64,000 bases of DNA, taken from NCBI GenBank assembly GCA_964519245.1, contig CAZFLK010000009.1, positions 4,680 to 68,679 of the forward strand, in the 5' to 3' direction. Source of the DNA: JAYPEY01 sp964519245. GTDB lineage: Bacteria; Verrucomicrobiota; Verrucomicrobiia; Limisphaerales; JAYPEY01. Positions 40,460 through 50,035 of this stretch are shown here, in pieces (the stretch's first letter is position 1; every line of letters begins with the position of its first letter). The notes beneath the pieces are model-generated. The model searched no databases. It saw only the letters and a list, made by a program, of their open reading frames with translations, and was not told where the DNA came from. The translations under genes and the position numbers were made by a program.

Positions 40460-41677
40460 ATGCAATGCCCTACCCGACTCCGCGCGGTCGTCTCCGCGGC
40501 CCTGGCGGCGCTGCTCGTCTCCTGCGCAGCGCCCAAACCTGAGCCAGCGAAGCCCGCCCCCGCCAAACGGCCCGCCCCCGACTTCTCCGCAGTCGAGTCC
40601 GCCCTGAACGCCGCCATCGGGAATCAAGCCTTTCCCGGTTGCTCGGTCGCGGTGGGAACCTCCGAGGACATCCTCTGGCAAACAGGCCTTGGACACTTCA
40701 CCTATTCGAAGCGGAATCCCGTCACCGTCAACACCATCTACGACCTCGCCTCCCTGACCAAGGTGACCGGCACGACCGCCCTGCTGATGAAACTGTCCGG
40801 CGACGGCAAACTTCACGCGAGCGATCTCCTCTCCAAGCACATCCCGGAGTTCCTGACCAAGGCCAAGGACGCCCAGGATCGCGCCCGCCGCGCCCAGGTC
40901 ACACTCGAGCACGTCATGACCCACTCCGCGGGATTGGTTTCCTGGAAACCCTTCTACAAGACCTGCGATTCCTACGACAAACTCCTGCAGGCTGTCCTCG
41001 CCGCCCCGCTCGAAACCGACCCCGGCAAGCGCTACAAATACAGCGACCTGGGCTTCATCCTGCTCGGGGAAGTCGCCTCGCGCGCCGGAGGCGCTCCCGC
41101 CCCGCAACTCGAACGCCAACTCCTCGTCCACCAACTCGGGATGAGCGATACCCTTCGCAATCCGCAATCGGCTCTGCGCATGCGCATCCCCCCAACCGAG
41201 CGCAAACCCGACGCCACCGGCTTCATCCACGGCGAGGTCCACGACGAGAACGCCCGCTTCGGCGGCGGCGGAACCGGGCACGCCGGGCTGTTCTCCACGG
41301 TCGGCGACCTGTCGAAGTATGCCATCGAACTCCTGCGCGCCCGGGCGGGACAAAGCCGGGTGTTCAAACAGGACGTCGTCCGCGAATTCACGCGTCGCCA
41401 AGGTGTGGAAGGCTCCAATCGCGGGCAAGGCTGGCAGAAACCCTCCGGCTCCAATTCAGCCGGCGCCATCTTGTCGAGGACCTCCTTCGGCCACACCGGC
41501 TTCACCGGCACATCCATCTGGATCGACCCGGAACGGGATTTCTTCGTCATCCTCCTGACGAACCGTGTGCATCCGACGAGGGAGGATTCCAAGATCTCCG
41601 CCGTACGCAGGGCAGTCGCCGATGAAGCGGCAAAGGCGTTTGACGCGTGGCAGATGAAGGGGATCAAGAGCTCGTGA
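40460..41677 (+). CDS. Class C beta-lactamase-like serine hydrolase lipoprotein, 405 aa
   Basis: ATG 40460 gives a lipoprotein signal (LAALLVSCAAP, Cys22). The open frame continues further upstream, but that part overlaps the oxidoreductase gene in another frame. The serine beta-lactamase/DD-peptidase fold is shown by SLTK (Ser98, Lys101), YSD (Tyr194) and a HTG triad near residue 345 in GHTGFTG. The motif DPGKRYKYSDLGFILLG is typical of the esterase/DD-peptidase branch, so hydrolysis of an antibiotic is less likely than an esterase or peptidoglycan role. It starts 23 bases after the oxidoreductase stop and may be co-transcribed. Confidence 0.88.
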   Translation: MQCPTRLRAVVSAALAALLVSCAAPKPEPAKPAPAKRPAPDFSAVESALNAAIGNQAFPGCSVAVGTSEDILWQTGLGHFTYSKRNPVTVNTIYDLASLTKVTGTTALLMKLSGDGKLHASDLLSKHIPEFLTKAKDAQDRARRAQVTLEHVMTHSAGLVSWKPFYKTCDSYDKLLQAVLAAPLETDPGKRYKYSDLGFILLGEVASRAGGAPAPQLERQLLVHQLGMSDTLRNPQSALRMRIPPTERKPDATGFIHGEVHDENARFGGGGTGHAGLFSTVGDLSKYAIELLRARAGQSRVFKQDVVREFTRRQGVEGSNRGQGWQKPSGSNSAGAILSRTSFGHTGFTGTSIWIDPERDFFVILLTNRVHPTREDSKISAVRRAVADEAAKAFDAWQMKGIKSS

Positions 41678-41853
41678 AGCGCCATCGCGAAGGTCCCCTC
41701 CGAGGAGGGGATATTTGTCGCCGCCGACGCAGTCGGAGTTAAGGCGGCAAATCGAAGTGGGCTTGCCGCGACGCAACGAAGCGAAGGCGGGTTCGGCCGG
41801 GCTTGCCCTTGGCGCTGAAATGGTCGGACGTGTTGTCATCTCCTGTTTCGGAG

Positions 41854-41956
41854 CGCCCCTGCCGGGGCGCATTGCTATGTTGACGGGTTATCCGGTGGTT
41901 CCAGTCGCTCCGCTCCTTGCACGCACCGGCTACCATCGGGACGCCCCTCCGGGGCT
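41854..41956 (-). repeat. REP-like palindromic repeat, copy 3
   Basis: Its reverse complement reads in the same order as copy 1: CCCCGGAGGGGCG, GGTAGCCGGTG, GGAACCACCGG, GCAATGCGCCCCGGCAGGGGCG-type blocks. It is about 94% identical to the copy after the transposase and has the same orientation as that copy. Confidence 0.85.
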
Positions 41957-42060
41957 GAGGACGATTCAGTTCGTCGTGCAGGCGATCCTACGCTGTGTGC
42001 CTCCCCGATTCCGCGGAAATCCTCGCCAACGCAAATCGATCCGCTGCAAATGCATTGAAA

Positions 42061-42163
42061 TCCCGGAGGGATGTACCGTTGGTAGCCGGTCGGTGGAGGG
42101 AGCGCAGCGACCGGAACCACCGGACTCAACCAAGGACAATAATCCGCGCCCTGAAGGGGCGCC
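42061..42163 (+). repeat. REP-like palindromic repeat, copy 2
   Basis: Blocks appear in the order CCCGGAGGG, GGTAGCCGGT, CCGGAACCACCGG and CGCGCCCTGAAGGGGCGCC. It is inverted relative to copies 3 and 4 and can pair with copy 3 upstream to form a long hairpin. Confidence 0.85.
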
Positions 42164-42176
42164 AGAAAGGCGGGCC

Positions 42177-42623
42177 ATGCCATCGACACATACCTCTCTT
42201 CACTACCATCTGGTATTCAGCACAAAGAACCGCGAACCATGGTTCAAACCCGCCGTTCGCCCGAAGCTCCACGCCTATCTCGGCGGCATTGTCCGCGGCA
42301 TCAACGGCGTTCCACATGCCGTAGGCGGTGTCGGCGATCACGTTCATTTGTCGGTCGGATTGACCGCCGCACACACCTTGTCGGAGATCATGAGGCAATT
42401 GAAGGCGGACTCGTCGCGTTGGATCAAATCAGAACTGAGCCTGAAGGACTTCGCCTGGCAGGAAGGGTATGGGGCCTTCACGTTCGCGGCGCCGGATCTC
42501 AAAAAGGTGGACGGTTACATCCTAAAGCAGGAGGAGCATCACCGCGCGAGGACGTTTCAGGAGGAATACGTGGCCATGCTCAAACGCGGGATGGTGGAAT
42601 TTGACGACCGGTTTCTATGGTGA
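42177..42623 (+). CDS. IS200-like Y1 (HUH) transposase, REP-associated type, 148 aa
   Basis: A single-strand DNA transposase of the Y1 HUH family. The two metal-binding His are in GDHVHLSV (His55, His57) and the catalytic Tyr is most likely Tyr114 in KVDGYILKQEEHH. The phrase WQEGYGAFTF and the end YVAMLKRGM...FDDRFLW are typical of the short variety common in Bacteroidota and PVC genomes. ATG 42177 is chosen because the frame upstream reads through the palindromic repeat. All key residues are present and length is normal, so the enzyme looks intact. Flanking repeats may be its substrate. Confidence 0.92.
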   Translation: MPSTHTSLHYHLVFSTKNREPWFKPAVRPKLHAYLGGIVRGINGVPHAVGGVGDHVHLSVGLTAAHTLSEIMRQLKADSSRWIKSELSLKDFAWQEGYGAFTFAAPDLKKVDGYILKQEEHHRARTFQEEYVAMLKRGMVEFDDRFLW

Positions 42624-42651
42624 TGACCGTTCGGCATGGTTGGTTTCGCAA

Positions 42652-42756
42652 CACCCCTGCCGGGGCGCATTGCCGTGTTGACGGTTATCCGGTGGTTCCG
42701 GTCGCTCCGCTCCTTGCACACACCGGCTACCATCGGGACGCCCCTCCGGGGCTGAG
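42652..42756 (-). repeat. REP-like palindromic repeat, copy 4
   Basis: It carries CCCCTGCCGGGGCGCATTGC and ends with CGCCCCTCCGGGGCTGAGG, matching copy 3 with about six differences in 105 bases. It occupies most of the spacer before addB. Confidence 0.85.
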
Positions 42757-42816
42757 GACGAATTCTCCCGTCCACCATTCCTTGAGCCGGGGCCGCCTTC
42801 CGATTAACAATGCCCC

Positions 42817-45800
42817 GTGGCCACGCGTTTTCTTCTTGGACCGGCGGGCAGCGGCAAGACCCACCGCTGCCTGGTGGAAATCCGTTCTGAACTGGCCGCC
42901 TCGCCGGACGGTCCGGAGCTGCTCTTCATCGCGCCCAAACAGGCGACCTTCCAGATCGAACGTCAACTGCTGGCCGATGATTCGGTGAGCGGCTACACCC
43001 GCCTTGAAATCCTCTCCTTCGAACGACTGGCGCTGCATGTCCTGGATAAGCTCGGCGCGCCCGTCCCTTCCCTGCTGGACGAGGAGGGCCGCCTCATGGT
43101 CCTTCGCGCGCTGCTGACAAAGCGGCAGTCCGAACTGAAGGTCTTTCATGCCAACGCGCGCATGACCGGCTTCGCCAGGCAGGCCAGCCTGATCCTGCGG
43201 GAGTTCCAGCAACACGATGTCGATGTCGCGCAACTGCGTCACTACTCGGAACGCTTCGGCTCCGACACCACCCTGGGCCGGAAACTTCACGACCTTTCCA
43301 TCGCTCTGGAGGCGTATCTGGGTTGGCTGGAGGAGCACAACCTCAACGACGCGGACAATCTCTTCGACGCCGCCATCGACGCCGTGCGGCGATTGGCCCC
43401 GGATTCAAACGACCTCCGCTTCGGAGGCATCTGGATGGACGGTTTTGGCGAACTGCCGCCGAAGCAACTACGCCTGCTGACCGCCCTGCTTCCCCGCTCT
43501 GAGAACGCGACATTGGCGTTCTGCCTGAACGATGCGGAACAGGATCAGCGTCCCTGGCATTCGCCCTGGTCGCCGATTCACCACGCCTTTCAACGTTGTT
43601 GCGAAGAGCTGGAAGCCGCAGGGCTCCAGCAACCGGGCATCCACATTCTCCCGCGCCTGCCCGAGAACAGTCGCTTCGATCGCAGTCCCGCGTTGCGCTA
43701 TCTGGAAGCCGCCTGGTCCGAACCGGCGCTGCCTGCGCCCGATGAACGCGATCAACAGCAGAAACCACTCGCAGCGCCTGCGGGCGATGTGCGGGTGGTC
43801 CGTTGCGCGACTCCGGACGCCGAGGCGGTGTTCGCCGCCCGCGCCATCCGGCGTTTTGTCCGGGAGAACGGCGCGCGTTTCCGCGACTGCGCGGTGATAG
43901 TCCGCTCCCTGGAGGACTATCGCCACACGATCCGCCGAGTCTTCCAACGCTTTGAGATCCCCTTCTTCATCGATCGCCGCGAACCGGTCGGCCATCACCC
44001 CCTGGCCGAACTCACCCGCGCCGCGATCCGCATGGCGGCCTTTGGCTGGAAGCATGACGATTGGTTCTGCGCGTTGAAGAGCGGACTGGTGTCCAAGGAC
44101 GAGTTCGCGATTGACCGACTGGAGAACGAAGCCTTGGCGCGCGGCTGGGACGGCGACTTCTGGCGTTCGCCGATCGTGATTCGAAACGATGAGGACCTCG
44201 GCCGTCGCCTGGAAGACCTCCGCTCCCACGCCGCGCCAGGATTCGAGAAGTTCGTCGACGCCTTTGCTCCCCTGGATGGCTCCGCCAATGGCCCCCAACT
44301 CGCTGAGGCTTTGGAAGCCTTGTGGCAGACCCTGGACATCGAATCGAAACTCGAGGATTGGAACGCCGATGCGCCATCGCCCATTCACGGAACGGTCTGG
44401 AACGAGATACTGAAATGGCTCGGCAATGTGGAGCGCGCCTTCCCGGATGAAGCGATCCCCCTCCGCGAATGGCTTCCGATTCTGGAGGCGGGGCTGTCCG
44501 GCCTCAGCGTGGGCGCGATCCCGCCGGCGATCGACCAGGTCCTGGTCGGCGCGATCGACCGTTCACGCAATCCGGACCTCCGGTTCGCGCTGGTTCTGGG
44601 CGTCAACGAGGGCGTCTTCCCCGCCGCGCCCAAACCGACCGGCCTCATCTCGGATCACGATCGCGAGAAGCTTGCCGGTATCGGCGCGCGACTGGGCCCC
44701 GACCGGTTCCGCCTGATTGGCCTGGAGCGCTACTACGGCTACATCGCCTGCACCCGGGCGCGCGAACGATTGATCCTCACCTTCGCCCAGCGAAACCTGG
44801 ACGATTCCGAACTGAACCCATCGCCATTCATCCATCGCATCCGCCGGTTGTTTCCAGGCCTGGAAATCGAATCGCCGGAGCTGCCGCCCGATTGGCGGGC
44901 GAGCGAGCATGTCGCCGAATTGGCCGCGCCCTTGATGCAGGGCGATGATAAGCCGGCGGCTCTGGGCGAACTCTCCGGATTGCCGATCATCAGGGAACTT
45001 CGCGAACGCGCCACCCCGGCGGATGAACCCGATCCCGCCGAGAATCTCGAGCCAACCCTGGCCGCGCAGCTTTACGGCCCAATACTCCGCTCCTCGGTCA
45101 GCCGGATCGAACGCTTCGCCGCCTGCCCCTTCCGCTTCTTCGCCGACTCCGGAATGCGCGCCGAGGAGCGCCGCGTCTTTCAGATCGACGCCCGCGAGCG
45201 CGGCAATTTCCAGCACGAAATCCTCGAACGCTTTCATGACGCGTTGCGCAAGGAGGGCAAACGCTGGCGCGACCTGACCCCGACCGAGGCCTCCGAACGC
45301 GTGCGCAAACTGGCCGACGAATTCGCGGACGAATACCGGGAAGGCCTGTTCCGCGCCTCAGACAAGAATCTGTTCGTCGTCGAAAGCCTCGCCGACGACC
45401 TGTGCCGATTCATCGAGACCATCGTCGGGTGGATGACGGACTACGGTTTCGACCCGGTCGAGGTGGAGCTCGATTTCGGCGGCGAGGGGGCGACCATGCC
45501 GGCCTGGGAGTTCGATCTCGGCGAAGGCCACAAGATGGCCTTCAACGGTAAAATCGATCGCGTTGATCTTGTCGTGGACAACGCTTCGGGCCGCGCGGAT
45601 TGCGTGGTCATCGATTATAAGTCCAGCGGTCGCAAAATGGACATGACGCTGTTGCGCAATGGCATCCAGATCCAGCTGCCGGCCTATCTCGCCGCCCTCT
45701 GGCGCACGCCGGATCCCGGCGACCTGTTCTCCGATCAGGCCGTCCGTGAGATCAATCCGCTCGGCGCGTTCTACGTCAATCTGCGCGGGCAGTTCGGTTC

Positions 45801-46203
45801 GGCGGGCGCGCGGGACGAAGCCCTGGCGGACATGGACGCCGACCGCCGCCAAGCCTACCAGCACACGGGACGTTACAGCCTCGAAGCCTTGAACGAACTG
45901 GACCGCCGCCATGCCCGAGAGGGACAACCGAGCGGGCAGTTCGCCTATCGCTTGAAGAAGGACGGAACGCCCTACAGGAATTCCAACACCGTCATGGAGG
46001 CGAACGCCTTTCGCGAGATGCTGAAATGCGTCGAATCACGGTTGCATGAAATGGGCCAGGCCATTTTCCGCGGCGAGGCCGGGGTCGATCCCTATCAACA
46101 CGGAAAGAAGACCGCCTGCGATTACTGCGAGTTCCGCGCCGTCTGTCGCGTCGATCCCTGGACGCACGCCTTCCGGGCCTTGCAGGAGGAGGGCGAACAG
46201 TGA
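42817..46203 (+). CDS. addB: AddB-type ATP-dependent helicase/nuclease subunit, 1128 aa
   Basis: The B subunit of AddAB, which resects double-strand breaks for RecA-dependent repair. GTG 42817 starts right before the Walker A loop GPAGSGKT (residues 8-15). The middle follows the inactivated-helicase layout of AddB (PASDGL-like region, ACTRARERLILTF). The C-terminal PD-(D/E)XK nuclease is shown by NFQHEILERFHDAL, GKIDRVD and VVIDYKSSG, followed by QIQLPAYLAAL. Cysteines near 769 (ACPFRFF) and about 1101-1110 (CDYCEFRAVC) form the expected iron-sulphur staple. Its stop overlaps the addA start by four bases. Confidence 0.9.
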   Translation: MATRFLLGPAGSGKTHRCLVEIRSELAASPDGPELLFIAPKQATFQIERQLLADDSVSGYTRLEILSFERLALHVLDKLGAPVPSLLDEEGRLMVLRALLTKRQSELKVFHANARMTGFARQASLILREFQQHDVDVAQLRHYSERFGSDTTLGRKLHDLSIALEAYLGWLEEHNLNDADNLFDAAIDAVRRLAPDSNDLRFGGIWMDGFGELPPKQLRLLTALLPRSENATLAFCLNDAEQDQRPWHSPWSPIHHAFQRCCEELEAAGLQQPGIHILPRLPENSRFDRSPALRYLEAAWSEPALPAPDERDQQQKPLAAPAGDVRVVRCATPDAEAVFAARAIRRFVRENGARFRDCAVIVRSLEDYRHTIRRVFQRFEIPFFIDRREPVGHHPLAELTRAAIRMAAFGWKHDDWFCALKSGLVSKDEFAIDRLENEALARGWDGDFWRSPIVIRNDEDLGRRLEDLRSHAAPGFEKFVDAFAPLDGSANGPQLAEALEALWQTLDIESKLEDWNADAPSPIHGTVWNEILKWLGNVERAFPDEAIPLREWLPILEAGLSGLSVGAIPPAIDQVLVGAIDRSRNPDLRFALVLGVNEGVFPAAPKPTGLISDHDREKLAGIGARLGPDRFRLIGLERYYGYIACTRARERLILTFAQRNLDDSELNPSPFIHRIRRLFPGLEIESPELPPDWRASEHVAELAAPLMQGDDKPAALGELSGLPIIRELRERATPADEPDPAENLEPTLAAQLYGPILRSSVSRIERFAACPFRFFADSGMRAEERRVFQIDARERGNFQHEILERFHDALRKEGKRWRDLTPTEASERVRKLADEFADEYREGLFRASDKNLFVVESLADDLCRFIETIVGWMTDYGFDPVEVELDFGGEGATMPAWEFDLGEGHKMAFNGKIDRVDLVVDNASGRADCVVIDYKSSGRKMDMTLLRNGIQIQLPAYLAALWRTPDPGDLFSDQAVREINPLGAFYVNLRGQFGSAGARDEALADMDADRRQAYQHTGRYSLEALNELDRRHAREGQPSGQFAYRLKKDGTPYRNSNTVMEANAFREMLKCVESRLHEMGQAIFRGEAGVDPYQHGKKTACDYCEFRAVCRVDPWTHAFRALQEEGEQ

Positions 46204-49200
46204 GTTCCCCCACCCCGGACCAACAACGCGCCATTGACGCGACCGGCGATACGCTGGTCGTGGCCGGCGCCGGCGCCGGCAAGACGCGGACACTGGTTGA
46301 CCGCGCGCTGGAACTGACTTTGCGGAAGAAGAACCCCATCCCCATCGACCGGCTGCTAATGGTGACTTTCACCGAAGCCGCTGCGGCCGAAATGCGAGGA
46401 CGCATCCGGGAGCGTATGGAGGAACAATCGATCAAGACCGCCGACGCCGCCATTGAGAAGCAGCTCGCCCTATTGGATTCCGCGCCGATCGGGACCCTGC
46501 ACGGATTCTGCCTGCAACTCGTCCGAGAACATTTTCACGAACTGAAGCTGGACCCCTTGGTAATCGTGATGGACGAGGCGGATTCACGCCTGCTCGCCTC
46601 TGAGACCCTGGACGAACTGCTCGATCGACGCTACGCCGGCCGCACGCCAGACGCCGCGGAGGTCCGTTCCCTGATCCAAGATCTCGCGCGCGGCGACGAC
46701 CGCCCCATCCGGTCGCTCGTGCTCGACCTGCATGCCCACGCACAATCACTGCCCGATCCCGAGGGCTGGTTGCTCGAGCAACGCCGCGCATTCGAGAACG
46801 AATCCGCCGACCGATGGCAGTCGTTGCTGGGCGAAGCGTTCGCCGAATGGCGCCGACATTGGGGCGAGGTCCTTGAACCGGAACGCGCGGAGAACCCGAA
46901 TGCAGGGCAGTGCCTCGCAGCGCTGGACGACTGCGCCGCAGCGCCGTCCCGAGAGGAGATCGCAACCGCGGTCGCCCGCATCCTGGAAACCGACCTCGAA
47001 TGGCCGGCTCGCAAGAAGACCCGCTTGCGCGAACCGATCAAGAAGATCTTTGATGAGGCACGCTTCCTTCAATCGGTCGCCGGCTCGGCCGACGCGCTCA
47101 CCGAGGACTGGGATTGGTCGCGTCGACGCATGCTGGCGCTGGTCGATCTGGCCCGCGACTTCGAGACCGCGTTCAGCCGAGCCAAGCGCGAACAGGCCGC
47201 CGTGGATTTCTCGGACCTCGAACAGTTCGCGCTGAGCCTGCTTTGGGACCGCGAAACCAGGACGCCCACTGAAACCGCCCAAGCCTGGCGGGAACGGATC
47301 GACGCCGTGTTCGTGGATGAGTACCAGGACATCAACGCCGCGCAGGATCAGATCATCCGCGCCCTGTCGCGCGAGGGTTCGGATGCCAACCGCTTCCTGG
47401 TCGGCGATGTAAAACAGAGCATCTATCGCTTCCGCCAGGCCGATCCGCGCATTTTTCAGGAACGTTCGGACGCTTGGCGCGAGGCGGAAACCGCAGGTCA
47501 AACCCTGCCTTTGTCGGACAATTTTCGCAGCCACGAGGGAATCCTGAACTTCGTGAACGAGCTGTTCGCCGGTCTGATGCGGAGAGAAATCGGGGGCGTG
47601 GCGTTCGATGAAGATTCACGCATCCGCTTCGGCGCCGCGGAACAGCGGAAGCATTTCCAGGCTCAGCCGGATTCCCCGCCCCGCGTCGAACTTCGCATTC
47701 AGGTCACCGGCACAGCCGAACCGGAACCGAAGGGAGACGAGGACCATGACGATTCGACCGACCGCAGCGTCGCCGATCTGTCCCGTATGGAGAAGGAGGC
47801 GCGGATGGTGGGCCGACGGCTGCGCGAACTGCATGAGTCGGAGTTCCAGGTCTGGGATCAAGCCCTGGACAACTTCCGCCCCGCACAATGGGGCGACATG
47901 GTCGTGCTGCTTCGGTCCCCCGGGGCCAAGGCTGAAAGCTATGCCAAGGAGTTCACTCGTCTGGGCATCCCGATCGAGGCGTCGCGCGGCGGTTTCTACG
48001 ATGCGAGCGAAATCAGTGATTTCCTTTCGTTGTTGATGACCCTGGACAATCCGTTGCAAGACATCCCGCTGTTGGCGGTTCTTCGTTCGCCGCTCGTCGG
48101 ATTGAGCCTGGATGAACTTGCCGCCGTCCGGTTGGCGCGCCGCAAAGGCTCCCTGTGGTCGGCCTTGCGGCAGTTCCACCGCCGCAGCGACGCCGAGGTC
48201 GCCGCCCTTGCGGAAGAAAGGCTGCGGAACGCCAGCATGTCGGGAGGACCCAAGATAGCGCGCTTCCTCGAGGCCTGGGGCCGGTGGCGTCGTCTCGCGC
48301 GCGAGGGATCGCTTTCGCTCTGCCTCGAAGCGGCGCTCGACGAAACGCACTACGAAGACTGGCTGCTCGCCCGGGAACGCGGCGAACAGCGCTTCGCGAA
48401 CCTGAATCGTTTCCTGGCGCAGGCCCGTCGCTTCGATCAATTCCAGCGTCAGGGCCTGTTTCGCTTCCTGCGGCACGTCGAGGCCCAGCGCGAACACGAT
48501 GTCGAACCCGCTCCAGCCGGCGCCGATGCCAGCAATGCCGTCCGGTTGGTCAGCATTCATCGCAGCAAGGGGCTGGAGTTCCCTATCGTCGCGCTCGCGG
48601 AATTGGGCGGACAATTCAATCTCGGCGACCTTCGTGGCGCCATCGTGCTGGACGACAACCTCGGGCTCTGCCCGCGCATCCTGCCACCCGAGGGACATCG
48701 CGGTTATCCCAGCCTGCCTCACTGGCTGGCCGGTCGACGCCAGCGCGCGGAGCTGCTCGGCGAGGAAATGCGCTTGCTTTATGTCGCGACAACCCGCGCC
48801 AAGGATCTGCTCATCCTCAGCGGTTCGGCTTCAAGAAAAACCACCGAAGAACGCTGGCATCGCGAGCCCGGAGCCGCACCGACCAACCCGGACCTGCTCA
48901 AGGCCAACCGCTTCCTCGACTGGCTCGGGCCAGCGGTGGGCGCGCTGACCCAGGATCCGGATTGGCACACCAGGCCCGACGGGCATGGCGCGTTGATGTC
49001 GTGGCGATTTGTGGAAAGCGAGGAACTCTCCCTCGTCGATGACGACGCGGAGACCGTCGCCACAGCGAAGCCCCTGGAGAAGGAAACCGAGTTCACGCCC
49101 AACGACCTGGAGTCGTTGATCCAACGCATCGAATGGCGTTACCCCCACGAAGCCGCCGCGCATGAGGCGGCCAAGGCTTCCGTCACCGCCATTCGCCGCC

Positions 49201-49913
49201 GAATGAACGAGGAGCCGGATGACGACGCGCTGCCGCTCTTTCGCTTTCCCATCTGGGCGATGGCTCGCGATTCGCGGGACGCCGTCAGCGTTTCCCGCAG
49301 CTCCAAGTTGACCGCCGCCGAGATCGGCAACGCGCACCACGCCTTCCAACAGCACGTGGCCATCGACCAGACCGGGGATGAGACCCGTCTCCGCGACGAG
49401 GCCGAACGCATGACCGCGGCCGGCCTGCTCGCCCGCGATGAAGCGGAGGCCCTGAACTTCGGGGCGTTGCAGACGTTCTGGCAATCCAACTTCGGCTCAA
49501 ACGTCCGCAGCCACGCCGACCAGGTCCGCCGAGAACTGCCCTTTACCGCGCGCTTCAATCGCTCCGAACTTAGCTCGCCCGAGGCGGAACCGAACAACGT
49601 CGTCGAGACCGACGATTTCGTCGTCGTCCAGGGCGCGATTGATCTGGCCATTCTCGGCGACAACACGATTGAGATCGTGGATTTCAAGACCGACCGGATG
49701 CGGGAACAGGAACTCCCGGCCAAGCGGAAGCTCTACGAACCACAGCTACGGCTCTATGCCGCGGCCATGGAGCGGATCTATCGGAAGCCGGTCACCCGGG
49801 CCGCGTTGTATTTCCTGGCCCTGGGAGAAATGGTCGATGTCATTGAACCGTCAGAGGACAGGCCGCCCGAACCCGATCCAAGGCAACTGGAGCTGTCGTT
49901 ACGGATCGAGTGA
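46200..49913 (+). CDS. addA: AddA-type UvrD-family helicase/nuclease subunit, 1237 aa
   Basis: The motor and second nuclease subunit of AddAB. GTG 46200 overlaps the addB stop (GTGA). Superfamily 1 helicase motifs are in order: Walker A VAGAGAGKTRTL (about 21-32), MVTFTEAAAAEMRGR, the Walker B block VFVDEYQDIN (about 365), VSIHRSKGLEFPIV and LLYVATTRAKDLLIL. The C-terminal PD-(D/E)XK nuclease has GAIDLAILG, EIVDFKTDR and PQLRLYAAAM. Length is typical. Coupled translation ensures a 1:1 complex. Chi-like recognition cannot be judged from sequence. Confidence 0.93.
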   Translation: MSSPTPDQQRAIDATGDTLVVAGAGAGKTRTLVDRALELTLRKKNPIPIDRLLMVTFTEAAAAEMRGRIRERMEEQSIKTADAAIEKQLALLDSAPIGTLHGFCLQLVREHFHELKLDPLVIVMDEADSRLLASETLDELLDRRYAGRTPDAAEVRSLIQDLARGDDRPIRSLVLDLHAHAQSLPDPEGWLLEQRRAFENESADRWQSLLGEAFAEWRRHWGEVLEPERAENPNAGQCLAALDDCAAAPSREEIATAVARILETDLEWPARKKTRLREPIKKIFDEARFLQSVAGSADALTEDWDWSRRRMLALVDLARDFETAFSRAKREQAAVDFSDLEQFALSLLWDRETRTPTETAQAWRERIDAVFVDEYQDINAAQDQIIRALSREGSDANRFLVGDVKQSIYRFRQADPRIFQERSDAWREAETAGQTLPLSDNFRSHEGILNFVNELFAGLMRREIGGVAFDEDSRIRFGAAEQRKHFQAQPDSPPRVELRIQVTGTAEPEPKGDEDHDDSTDRSVADLSRMEKEARMVGRRLRELHESEFQVWDQALDNFRPAQWGDMVVLLRSPGAKAESYAKEFTRLGIPIEASRGGFYDASEISDFLSLLMTLDNPLQDIPLLAVLRSPLVGLSLDELAAVRLARRKGSLWSALRQFHRRSDAEVAALAEERLRNASMSGGPKIARFLEAWGRWRRLAREGSLSLCLEAALDETHYEDWLLARERGEQRFANLNRFLAQARRFDQFQRQGLFRFLRHVEAQREHDVEPAPAGADASNAVRLVSIHRSKGLEFPIVALAELGGQFNLGDLRGAIVLDDNLGLCPRILPPEGHRGYPSLPHWLAGRRQRAELLGEEMRLLYVATTRAKDLLILSGSASRKTTEERWHREPGAAPTNPDLLKANRFLDWLGPAVGALTQDPDWHTRPDGHGALMSWRFVESEELSLVDDDAETVATAKPLEKETEFTPNDLESLIQRIEWRYPHEAAAHEAAKASVTAIRRRMNEEPDDDALPLFRFPIWAMARDSRDAVSVSRSSKLTAAEIGNAHHAFQQHVAIDQTGDETRLRDEAERMTAAGLLARDEAEALNFGALQTFWQSNFGSNVRSHADQVRRELPFTARFNRSELSSPEAEPNNVVETDDFVVVQGAIDLAILGDNTIEIVDFKTDRMREQELPAKRKLYEPQLRLYAAAMERIYRKPVTRAALYFLALGEMVDVIEPSEDRPPEPDPRQLELSLRIE

Positions 49914-49945
49914 CGGATACTCGATGGCCGCGGACCTTTTCGTTC

Positions 49946-50005
49946 TCTGCCATCCGTGGAATGCCTTCTCCATCCGTGGGTCGGCTCTGCCATCCGTGGG
50001 AAAAA
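49946..50005. repeat. Three-copy 20-bp-period tandem repeat
   Basis: CATCCGTGG recurs at 49951, 49971 and 49991, exactly 20 bases apart, within the 122-base space between two convergent genes. It might act in bidirectional termination or be a remnant of an extragenic repeat. Confidence 0.7.
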
Positions 50006-50035
50006 CTCTTTCTTCGGCAAGCGCCGCAGCCAACC

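Larger units (their letters stand above)
42061..42756 (+). mobile_element. REP/RAYT-type unit: Y1 transposase between inverted palindromic repeats
   Basis: The transposase gene is bracketed closely by repeat copy 2 (42061-42163, plus orientation, ending 13 bases before the ATG) and copy 4 (42652-42756, opposite orientation, starting 28 bases after the stop). A further copy lies upstream. Closely spaced inverted palindromes around a small HUH transposase fit a REP-associated tyrosine transposase unit; an ordinary IS200/IS605 element with subterminal hairpins is the alternative. Confidence 0.75.
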
